From Hymenobacter yonginensis (GTDB lineage Bacteria; Bacteroidota; Bacteroidia; Cytophagales; Hymenobacteraceae), in assembly GCF_027625995.1 (NCBI RefSeq), contig NZ_CP115396.1, forward strand, positions 4,154,501 through 4,218,500: 64,000 nt of DNA, written 5' to 3'. A program made the translations under genes and the position numbers. Shown piece by piece: positions 53,611 through 61,608 of the stretch (positions within the stretch are counted from its first letter, which is position 1; every line of letters starts with the position of its first letter). Below the pieces are notes generated by a model, which was not told where the DNA came from, did not search any database, and saw only the letters and a program-made list of their open reading frames with translations.

Positions 53611-54099
53611 ATGCCTACCCCCGACAACCTGCAAATCAAGCTCTCCGACGCCGACCTGAAGAAAATCACCGACGCGCTGGATGCCCTGGATGCGGCGCTG
53701 GCTCCGGTGCTCATCACGCTCACCGGCACCGAAATCAAGCGCCTGCCCAAAGCCTCCGACGCCTCGCTGCCCTTCATCCAGCAGGCCCTGGACCTGGCCG
53801 AGCAGCAGCCCCAGTTCGCGCCCGGCTACGTGGACATTCCGGGCCTGCGCCTGGATCTGGCGGCCTGGCAGCAGCTGCAGCGCGTGGCGCGGCGTCTGGA
53901 GCCGCTGGCCTCCAACCTGGCCAGCACCAACATCAAGCTGGGCAGCGAGGCCTACGTGACGGCGCTGGCCTTCTACAGCTCGGTGCAGCAGGCCGCCAAA
54001 CAGGGCGTGTCGGGTGCCCAGGAAGCCCGCGACACGCTCAAAACCCGCTTCGAGCAAAGCGCGGCTAAAAAAGCCGCTAAGGCTGCCCGCCCGGCGTAG
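53611..54099 (+). CDS. Hypothetical helical protein
   Basis: This 162-residue soluble protein is predominantly alpha-helical with no signal peptide. Residues 1-50 contain LSDADLKKITDALDALDAAL, and LPFIQQALDLAEQQ follows. A later four-helix-like region reads LDLAAWQQLQRVARRLEPLAS. The C-terminus is rich in lysine and alanine (SAAKKAAKAARPA), like a nucleic-acid-binding tail. I do not recognise the family. ATG 53611 starts at the first helix; upstream the frame overlaps the 53298 gene. Its stop codon TAG is the TAG of a GTAG-headed repeat. Confidence 0.8.
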   Translation: MPTPDNLQIKLSDADLKKITDALDALDAALAPVLITLTGTEIKRLPKASDASLPFIQQALDLAEQQPQFAPGYVDIPGLRLDLAAWQQLQRVARRLEPLASNLASTNIKLGSEAYVTALAFYSSVQQAAKQGVSGAQEARDTLKTRFEQSAAKKAAKAARPA

Positions 54100-54191
54100 A
54101 GACGCGTATTCGCGTCTTGTCGTTGGCGCCGCCTGCGCAGGAAGGCGCAGTTCCGGTCGTTCAACGACGAGACGCGACTACGCGTCTCTAC
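54096..54191. repeat. Inverted pair of GTAGAGACGCG-type elements
   Basis: The left element starts GTAGAGACGCGTATTCGCG at 54096. The right one, read leftward from 54191, starts GTAGAGACGCGTAGTCGCG. Each has a GTAG head and a palindrome, and the two are inverted with about 37 bp between them. The TAG at 54097-54099 ends the preceding gene. A single copy of the same type lies at 33475-33506. Confidence 0.85.
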
Positions 54192-54199
54192 AGCGGGCG

Positions 54200-54451
54200 G
54201 CCCTGTCTGCCACGCGGGGCCGGATGAAGTTCATCCGGCCCCGCGTCAGTTTTACAGGAGCTCCCCTGAATTTCATAAGGGGCCACATGAATTTCACGGC
54301 AGGTCGGATGAATGGTACGGGAGGCCGGGTGAATTTTATCCGACCTCCCGTATTATTTACCGGCAACCGAATAAAAAAGACAGGAGGCCGGGTAAATTTT
54401 ACCCGGCCTCCTGTCTTTTTACTGGGGCGCCCTGTCTCCGGCAGGCGGCCG
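54200..54451. repeat. Degenerate 21-bp tandem array, about 12 units, with palindromic unit
   Basis: Units of 21 bp run from about 54200 to 54451, clearest at 54221-54430 with the consensus CGGGTGAATTTTACCGGAGGC. Several units are near palindromes. The pair at 54374-54396 and 54398-54420 is a perfect 23-bp inverted repeat ending in T5 that could serve as a terminator. One open frame reads heptads of the RVNFTRP type, but no start or conserved protein is visible. Confidence 0.85.
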
Positions 54452-54521
54452 CGCTGTGCGGGGTGGGGCGGCCACGTAGTTGCGGGCTATCAGCTGCTAC
54501 AGCGGTTTCGCACACGATATA

Positions 54522-54802
<281 letters not shown>

Positions 54803-54816
54803 TGTACGACAACTAC

Positions 54817-57582
54817 TTACTTCAGCTCAAACAGCAGCCCTGCGTAAGCGAGGCGGCCGATGCCGGGGCCGCCGTACACCTGCACGTTCTGGCTGTCGAG
54901 GATGTTGGACGCGCCCAGCTGCAGCGTGGCGCCCAGCTTCGGCAGCGTGTAGCCCAGGTAGGCATCCAGCGTGCTGTAGTCGGAGATAGTGCCAGTGGCG
55001 AAGGGCATTTCCTGCAGGTGGCCCTGGGTCCAGCGGTAGTTGAGGTTGTAGCTCAAGTGCTGGCCCACGAGGCCCTCGGCGCCCACATTGTACTTGTGCT
55101 TGGGGGCGTTGAAGAACGTGGCAAAGCCGGCCGGAATGTCCTTGCGGTCCAGCACGTTCAGGCTGTAGTTGGCCGACACGTGCACGGCGCGGGTGGCGTA
55201 GTAAGTCAAACCCACGGCGCCGCCCTGGGTGTTCACCCGGTCGTTGTTGTAGTAGGTGTAGATGAGGCGCGTAGGCTGGCCGGGGCCGAAGTTGGCGGCC
55301 TGCGCCGTGGCCAGCTGGGCCTGCGTGGGGCGGGTACCGTCGGTGTTGCCGATGAAGGTGGTGCCCCCGATGAAGTTGCGGTAGCGGCTGTAGAAGTAGT
55401 TCACATCGAGGTAGAGCTTGGGCACCAGAATGCCCTTGTAGCCCACTTCGGCCGTGTTTACGCGCTCCAGCTGCAGGCGGTCCAAACTCAGCTCAAACGT
55501 GCTGAGCGGGGCCGTGCCGAAGGGCTGGCCCGCCGCGTTGGTGCGGCTGTAGCCCTTGTAGCCGTTGCCGATGTTGCCCTGAATGCGGCCAAACCCGATT
55601 TCGGTGGCCGAAAACTGCTCCAGCTGCGAGGGGCTGCGGAAGGCGCGGCCGTAGCTCGCCCGGAAGTTGTGCTGCTTCTCGGCGCCTACCGAATACACGG
55701 CCGAGGCCCGCGGCGAGAAGGCCGCCTTGAAGTTGCGGAACTCATCCACGCGGCCGGCCACGGCCAGTTTCAGGCGGTCCTGCAGCAGCAGCTGCGAGAG
55801 CTGGGCGTAGCCGCCGTACTCGTAGTTGCGCAGGCGCTTGCCGTCGGTGTCCGCAAACAGGCGGCCATCGGAGCCCAGGCGGTATTCGCGGTAGGCGCCG
55901 CCCACCACCAGGTCGGTGGCGTCACCGAACTTGAACTGGTACTGGCCGCTCACGTCGTTCAGGAACGAGTTGAGGGTGTTGCGGGCGCCCTGGGTGTTGT
56001 CGGGGTTGTTGATGATGCGCTGGCGCAGCTGGCCGAAGCGCGGGTCGGAGCTTTTCAGCTGGGTGGCGTCGGCCGCGGCTTTGGCCGTGGCCTGGGCCGT
56101 GGCGGCGTCCTGGCCGGCGGCACGGGCAGCTTTGTAGGCGCTGTTGTAGCCCACCAGATACTGCTGGTAGTAGGTGGTGCTGCCGCCCTCGGCCGTGGGC
56201 GAAAGCTGCAGGTAAGCGCCCAGCAAATTCAACTCGTAGGTTTCGCCGCTGAAATCTTCCGACGAATACGCCCGCAGGAAGCCGCGTGCGCCTTTCAGCT
56301 CCACCTTATATTGGTTCAGCCCCAGGTCTTTGATGCGGAAGCGGCTCAGGTTCTGGTACGTGGACGTGCCCACGGCGTGCTTGGCGTCTAGGGTCAGCTT
56401 CAGGTCGTCGCGCAGCAGGTAGGCCACGCTGCCCTGCAGCCGGTAGGAGCGGGTTTTGTTGTCCTGGGCCACGGTTTCTTCTTCCGTGAAGCCGGGCATG
56501 TAGATGGTTTTGCCGTACAGCTCGGCGCTGGTGCCACCGGGCAGCTGCTGCTGCGGAATGTAGGTGTAGCTCAGGTCGCCGTAGCGGTTCAGAGCCTCGT
56601 AGCCCAGCGGCGAGCCCGCGGGGTTCACCGAGCCGCGGGTGGCCTCGAAGTTGCGGGCCACCCAGTCGTTGGCGGTCAGGTAGCTGCCGTTCACCTTGAA
56701 AGCGAACTTCTCGCCCAGCTTCTGGGCGTAGCGCAGCTGCCCGTCCAGCAGGTTGCGCTGGCCCCCCCGGATGCGGGCCGTCAGGCCGTCATACACGAAC
56801 GGGTCTTTGGAGTTGAACAGCACCACGCCGTTGAAGGCGTTGGCGCCGTACAGCGCCGACGACGGGCCGTGCACCACCTCAATGCTTTCCATGTCCAGCT
56901 CCGGAATGCCCACCAGGTTGCCGGGGCTCAGGTTCAGGCTCGGCAGCTGCCCGTCGGCGTAGTCGTAGAGCTGAATCACACGCTCCGACTTGGCCGTGTT
57001 GAAGCCGCGGGTGCTGATGGACGTGAACAGCATGGAGGCCGAATTCACGTCGATGCCCTTGAACTGACCCAGGCCGGCCAGCACTTCCGGCGTCGAAATC
57101 CGCTCGATCTGGCGGGCCGTAATCTTCTCCACCGTTACGGGGGCGCGCATCACCTGCTCCTCCACCCGCGAGGCCGATACCACGGTTTCGTTGAGCTGGG
57201 TTGGGCTAGGCGCAAGGCCGATGTTGAGGGCGTTGTCGGGGCGCTTCACCTCGATGTCGCGCGTCTCGAAGCCTACGTAGGAGAAAACCAGCGTCACGGG
57301 GCCGTTGGTGAAGTCCACGGCCAGCGCAAACTGGCCCTGGCTGTCGGTGCTGGTGCCGATAAAGGTGCCTTTAATGAAGACCGTGGCCCCGGGCAGGCCC
57401 TGGCCTTTGTCGTCGAGTACGGAGCCAATGACGGACTTAACGGGTACATCGGGCGTGTTGCGGAGCAGGGCCGCGGTGCGGGCGGCTTTGCGCGGCTGCT
57501 TGTCGCCGGCGGAGGCGGCGGTGGCCGCCTGAGACTGTTGGAGTAGCAAGGCCGCCAGTAGGGGCGGATAAACGTGTTTCAT
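54817..57582 (-). CDS. TonB-dependent receptor with N-terminal carboxypeptidase-like domain (1)
   Basis: This 921-residue outer-membrane receptor takes up an unknown ligand with energy from TonB. A signal peptide (about residues 1-22) is followed by a carboxypeptidase-regulatory-like domain (VIGSVLDDKGQGLPGATVFIKGTF to about residue 130), the plug (APVTVEKITARQIERI; GPSSALYGANAFNGVV), and a 22-strand barrel ending near GRLAYAGLLFELK. It is paralogous to the next receptor, sharing for example SALYGANAFNGV and RYAQKLGEKFAFKV. ATG 57582 is chosen over an upstream start because the signal peptide then begins at residue 1. No SusD-like partner is nearby. Confidence 0.93.
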   Translation of the reverse strand: MKHVYPPLLAALLLQQSQAATAASAGDKQPRKAARTAALLRNTPDVPVKSVIGSVLDDKGQGLPGATVFIKGTFIGTSTDSQGQFALAVDFTNGPVTLVFSYVGFETRDIEVKRPDNALNIGLAPSPTQLNETVVSASRVEEQVMRAPVTVEKITARQIERISTPEVLAGLGQFKGIDVNSASMLFTSISTRGFNTAKSERVIQLYDYADGQLPSLNLSPGNLVGIPELDMESIEVVHGPSSALYGANAFNGVVLFNSKDPFVYDGLTARIRGGQRNLLDGQLRYAQKLGEKFAFKVNGSYLTANDWVARNFEATRGSVNPAGSPLGYEALNRYGDLSYTYIPQQQLPGGTSAELYGKTIYMPGFTEEETVAQDNKTRSYRLQGSVAYLLRDDLKLTLDAKHAVGTSTYQNLSRFRIKDLGLNQYKVELKGARGFLRAYSSEDFSGETYELNLLGAYLQLSPTAEGGSTTYYQQYLVGYNSAYKAARAAGQDAATAQATAKAAADATQLKSSDPRFGQLRQRIINNPDNTQGARNTLNSFLNDVSGQYQFKFGDATDLVVGGAYREYRLGSDGRLFADTDGKRLRNYEYGGYAQLSQLLLQDRLKLAVAGRVDEFRNFKAAFSPRASAVYSVGAEKQHNFRASYGRAFRSPSQLEQFSATEIGFGRIQGNIGNGYKGYSRTNAAGQPFGTAPLSTFELSLDRLQLERVNTAEVGYKGILVPKLYLDVNYFYSRYRNFIGGTTFIGNTDGTRPTQAQLATAQAANFGPGQPTRLIYTYYNNDRVNTQGGAVGLTYYATRAVHVSANYSLNVLDRKDIPAGFATFFNAPKHKYNVGAEGLVGQHLSYNLNYRWTQGHLQEMPFATGTISDYSTLDAYLGYTLPKLGATLQLGASNILDSQNVQVYGGPGIGRLAYAGLLFELK

Positions 57583-57787
57583 CGAGTAGATAAGTAACCA
57601 GAGGTGTGCAGAAGCTTCAAAACTAGCTGGCACCGGGGTGAATCACTGGTACTTTTCGGTGAACCCTGTATATACAGGGGTTGAATGGCAGAATGTAGCG
57701 ACGAACTTTCTCCTGATCTGAGAAAGATGCGTTTGCGGAAAATCTGTGCTTCTGCCGGTATTCGGGCGTTCCTATAGGATGGGACAT

Positions 57788-57836
57788 AAAAAACGCCGCC
57801 TTATTCCCGATGTGGGAATAAGGCGGCGCCTTTTTT
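57788..57836. terminator. Terminator between the two receptor genes
   Basis: Perfect 15-bp arms (57794-57808 and 57814-57828) are flanked by A-rich and T6 ends. It lies 19 bp after the stop of the upstream receptor gene (leftward), so the two receptors are likely separate transcription units. Confidence 0.9.
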
Positions 57837-57854
57837 ATGCGGTATTCCGAGGGG

Positions 57855-60590
57855 CTACTTGATGTCTACCTGCACGCCCACGAATACGAGGCGGCCGATG
57901 TTCGGGCCCCCGTATACCTGGGTGTTGGTGGCATCCAGCAGGTTGGAGCCGCCGGCCTGCAGCGTGGTGTAAAACTGCGGCAGCGTGTAGCCTACGTAGG
58001 CATCCACGGCGCTGTAGTCGGCCAGCTCACCCACGGCGAAGGGCAGCTCATAGAGGTGGCCCTGGGCCCAGCGGTAGTTCACGGCGTAGCTCAGACGGCT
58101 GTTCACGAGGCCGTTGGCGCCCACGTTGTACTTATGCTTGGGCGTGTTGAAGAACGACTGGAAGTTGTCGGGCAGGTTGCTCCGGTCCAGCACGTTCAGC
58201 GAGTAGTTGGCCGTCAGGGTCAGGGGCTGGGCTACGCTGTAGCTGGCGCCCACGGCGGCACCGCGGGTGCGCACTTCCTGGCGGGCGTTGGTCCATACCT
58301 GCAGCACGCGGGTCTGGGAGGTGCGCTCCTGGAAGGGCGTACCGGCCGGATTCTGCTGCGGGCGGGTCAGCTCCTGGTTGAGCTGCGTAGCCGTGGGGCG
58401 GCTGCCGTCGCGGTTGCCGATGAAGCGCTGCGCGCCGATGAAGTCGTTGTAGTAGCTCTGGTAGTAGTTCACGTCCAGGGCCAGCTTCTCACCCAGCGTG
58501 CCTTTGTAGCCAGCTTCGTAGGTGCTCAGGCGCTCCAGCTTGAGGGCGGCGGCACTGTATTCAAACGAGGTCAGAGAAGCGCCCGGCGTGCCAAACGGCT
58601 GGCCGGCGGCATTGGTCAGGCTGTAGCCCTGGAAGCCGTTGTCGACGTTGCCCAGCAGCAGCACCTGGCCCACGTCGAGGCGGATGTACTGGTCGAGCTG
58701 CGTAGGCGAGCGGAAGGCGCGGCCGTAGGAGGCGCGGAAGTTGTGCTGCTTGCTGGCACCGGCCGAGTACACCACCGAAGCGCGGGGCGAGAAGGCGGCG
58801 TCGAAGTTCTTGAAGGCATCCACGCGGCCGGCTACAGCCAGCTTCAGACGCTCATCCAGCAGTTTCTGCGTCAGCTGGGCATAGCCGCCCAGCTCGTGGT
58901 TCTGGATGCGGGCATCGTCGTCGGCGAAGAGGTTGCCGTTGGAACCCAGGCGGAACTTGCGGTAGGCGCCGCCCACAATCAGGTCGGTACCTTCGGCCAG
59001 CGGCAGGTTGTACTGGGCGTTGCCTTCGTTCAGCAGCGAGCTGGGGTTGAGGCGTGCCCCGCGGCCCGGCGTCGCGTCGCTGATGATCTGGCTGCGCAAC
59101 TGCTGGAAGCGCGGGTCGGAAGGCTGCAGCTGGGTGGCGTTGGCCGCCGTCTGGGCGCGCTCCAGCGAGCCGGTAGCCCGGAAGGTGCCCACGTAGGTGT
59201 TGTAGAAGCGCTGGGCATAGGTCGCGCCAACCCCATCGGGCGAAATCGTCGAAGTCTGGATAAACGAACCCAGGAAGCTCAGGTCATACGACTGCGCCCC
59301 GAAGTCCTGCACCGATTGGCCCCGCACAAACCAGCGGTTGCCCTTGATTTCGCCGTGGAACTGGTTGGTGCCGAATTCCTTGAACCGGTAGCGGCTGCTG
59401 CTCTGGTAGCTGGCCGTGCCACGGCTGTAGTTGAAGCCGGCCGTCAGCTTCACGCTGCTGGTAAGCAGGTACGACAACGACGGGTGAATTTTCACCGACT
59501 TGGCCTTGTCGTCGCCGCCCACTAGGTCCTGCTCCGTGAAGCCGGGCATGAACACCGTTTTGCCGCGCAAAGCGGCGGGCGTGGTGGCGTAGGAGGGGTC
59601 GGCAGGGTTGTTGGTGAACGTGAAGCCGCCCAGCTCACCGTAGCGGTTCACGGCGTCGTAGCCCAGCGCCGAGCCTTCGGCGTTGTTGCGGCGCTCTACC
59701 AGCGTGCTGGTGGCGGCATAGTTGCTGGCCAGCCAGTCGTCGGCCGTCAGGTACGAGCCCACCACCTTGAAGGCGAACTTCTCGCCCAGCTTCTGGGCGT
59801 AGCGCACCTGGCCATCGAAGAAGCTGCGCTGCCCACCGCGCACGCGCACGCTCAGGCCCTCCGTCACGAAGGGGTCTTTGGAGTTGAGCAGTAGCACGCC
59901 GTTGAAGGCGTTGGCCCCGTACAGTGCCGAAGCCGGCCCGTGGATGATTTCAATGCTTTCCACGTCCAGCTCGGGCAGGCCGGTCAGGTTGCCGGTGTTC
60001 ACGTTCAGGCTCGGCGACTGGGTATCGAAGTAGTCGGTGAGCTGAATCAGGCGCTCCGACTTAGCCGAGTTGAAGCCGCGCGTGCTCAGCGAGTTCATCA
60101 GCAGGCTGCTGCTGTTCACGTCGATGCCCTTGTAGTGATTGAGGCCCACCTGCAGGTCGGCCGTCGGGATGCGCTCTACCTGCTGGGTGTTGAGCTTTTC
60201 CACCGTCACGGGTGCCTGCAAGATGCCTTCCTGCACCCGCGAGGCCGAGGCAATTACCTCGCTGGTGAGCGTGGCATTCACTTTCAGCGTCACCTGCACG
60301 GCGTTGTCGGGCTGCGGCAGAGACACTTCACGCGTCTCGTAGCCCACAAACGACACCGACAGTACTACCGGCGGCTCCGAGAAGTCGGCCCGCAACTGGA
60401 ACCGGCCTTCGCGGTCGGTGCTGCTGCCAATGAACGTGCCTTTCACGAAAACTGTGGCACCGGGCAGCGGTTCGCCCGTGTCGGTCTGTACAACGCCGCT
60501 CACCGTAACAGCTGCATCCTGGGCAAGCAGCGGGGCTGCCTGCAGCAACATAAAGAGCAGAGTGAGAAATAGATAGTAAGTTTTCTTCAT
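57855..60590 (-). CDS. TonB-dependent receptor with N-terminal carboxypeptidase-like domain (2)
   Basis: This 911-residue outer-membrane receptor has a signal peptide (MKKTYYLFLTLLFMLLQAAP), a carboxypeptidase-regulatory-like domain (VVQTDTGEPLPGATVFVKGTF), the plug (GPASALYGANAFNGVLL) and a barrel ending in VGVQVDIK. It closely resembles the receptor at 54817 in the plug and barrel start, so the pair probably arose by duplication, with the differences concentrated in the extracellular loops. Substrate is unknown; no SusD lipoprotein is adjacent, arguing against a polysaccharide-utilisation locus. Its 554-bp upstream region is AT-rich. Confidence 0.93.
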   Translation of the reverse strand: MKKTYYLFLTLLFMLLQAAPLLAQDAAVTVSGVVQTDTGEPLPGATVFVKGTFIGSSTDREGRFQLRADFSEPPVVLSVSFVGYETREVSLPQPDNAVQVTLKVNATLTSEVIASASRVQEGILQAPVTVEKLNTQQVERIPTADLQVGLNHYKGIDVNSSSLLMNSLSTRGFNSAKSERLIQLTDYFDTQSPSLNVNTGNLTGLPELDVESIEIIHGPASALYGANAFNGVLLLNSKDPFVTEGLSVRVRGGQRSFFDGQVRYAQKLGEKFAFKVVGSYLTADDWLASNYAATSTLVERRNNAEGSALGYDAVNRYGELGGFTFTNNPADPSYATTPAALRGKTVFMPGFTEQDLVGGDDKAKSVKIHPSLSYLLTSSVKLTAGFNYSRGTASYQSSSRYRFKEFGTNQFHGEIKGNRWFVRGQSVQDFGAQSYDLSFLGSFIQTSTISPDGVGATYAQRFYNTYVGTFRATGSLERAQTAANATQLQPSDPRFQQLRSQIISDATPGRGARLNPSSLLNEGNAQYNLPLAEGTDLIVGGAYRKFRLGSNGNLFADDDARIQNHELGGYAQLTQKLLDERLKLAVAGRVDAFKNFDAAFSPRASVVYSAGASKQHNFRASYGRAFRSPTQLDQYIRLDVGQVLLLGNVDNGFQGYSLTNAAGQPFGTPGASLTSFEYSAAALKLERLSTYEAGYKGTLGEKLALDVNYYQSYYNDFIGAQRFIGNRDGSRPTATQLNQELTRPQQNPAGTPFQERTSQTRVLQVWTNARQEVRTRGAAVGASYSVAQPLTLTANYSLNVLDRSNLPDNFQSFFNTPKHKYNVGANGLVNSRLSYAVNYRWAQGHLYELPFAVGELADYSAVDAYVGYTLPQFYTTLQAGGSNLLDATNTQVYGGPNIGRLVFVGVQVDIK

Positions 60591-61144
60591 AGGGAATTTA
60601 GAAGCAAAAGGGGGCGAAGTTTGAAAAAAGTTGAAAGGGAATATCCCGCAAAATTATAGTTGTTATGCCGAACAAAAAATAGGGCAAGCATTTGAAAGTC
60701 AAATCATTATTGTTAAGTGAATAATGGTATTTAAGCAATATTAAACAAGCCTGATTTTATATCCTGTGGCAGCGCCGCCAAGCCGCCCGACTTATGAATC
60801 AGAAACGACGACCCGGGAGGACAAAAAAAAGCCGCCCGAAGGCGGCAGCAAGGCGAAGTCGTCAGACATAAGGATTCATAAGTAGAGTATCTTCAATGCT
60901 CTGGCAATTAGATGCTTGAGTAAATAAGCCCAGGCTGCAGGAAAGCCGCGTAGCGGCGTCAGGATTGTATCAAGTCAGGTAGTATCTGCAACAAGCCGCA
61001 CAACGGCGGCAGTGTTGTAGGAACCCGCTGTCGGCGAATCTGTCGCCTTTACGTGGCTGTTACCGGCTGTTGCTTGATGTACTGCACACTCGTCGCCGCC
61101 ATGCGGCTTTTCCGCAACCAGAACAAAATCTAACTGCTGACTAC
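60591..61144. other. Intergenic region with short GC hairpins, upstream of receptor 2
   Basis: The first 180 bp are AT-rich and probably hold the receptor promoter, though no exact leftward TAnnTTTG is seen. At 60825-60847 an A8 run and the hairpin GCCGCCCGAAGGCGGC read leftward as an intrinsic terminator for the 61145 gene. Three more small hairpins with GCCGC...CGGC cores occur at about 60944, 60994 and 61095. No gene is supported here. Confidence 0.55.
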
Positions 61145-61408
61145 TTAATAGCGGATATCGGGGTGGCCGTATAGCTCCGGGCAGTTTGCCTCGCCCACAG
61201 TGTAGTCGCCGACGCGCAGCGTGTCGCAGGCCGCCGGGGCGGCAGTCTCAGCCGGCACTTCGGCAGTGGGCTGAGGCTCAGGTACCTCGTCTGGCCCGGT
61301 TGGTAGCAGGGCCGAGCGCAGGTGAGCCCACCAGGTGACCGGGCCGGTAGGCACGGGCAGCACAGGGAACCGCAGGCGGGCAGCAGGGCAGGCAGCGAGA
61401 GGCATCAT
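61145..61408 (-). CDS. Small hypothetical protein
   Basis: An 87-residue protein of uncertain reality. The N-terminus (MMPLAACPAARLRFPVLP) is weakly hydrophobic, residues 40-58 are proline/glutamate-rich, and the C-terminal 28 residues contain two cysteines (AACDTLRVGDYTVGEANCPEL) that could form a disulfide. No homologue is recognised. It is flanked by a leftward terminator and lies in a gap between receptor 2 and the kynurenine monooxygenase gene. It could be a non-coding frame. Confidence 0.4.
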   Translation of the reverse strand: MMPLAACPAARLRFPVLPVPTGPVTWWAHLRSALLPTGPDEVPEPQPTAEVPAETAAPAACDTLRVGDYTVGEANCPELYGHPDIRY

Positions 61409-61608
61409 AAGCGGGGTTATGTTATATAATTTCGTTTAATAATTCAAATTTACTGCGCGCGAGCTGCAGGGTTCGGGCTTTCCGTCGAAACGGGGTCGGG
61501 GCCCGTTGAACGGCACCGCGTTTCAGGCGAAGCCCGGTGCGGGGCCGGCAGAGAATCCGCCGGTAAGCCGTAGCTTCGTAGTTGTTCCACCACCAGCCTG
61601 TCTGCCCT

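Noticed and set aside
57837-59525. A 562-residue rightward open frame antisense to receptor 2
   Set aside because: It is histidine/alanine/valine-rich with no domain and exactly mirrors the receptor gene.
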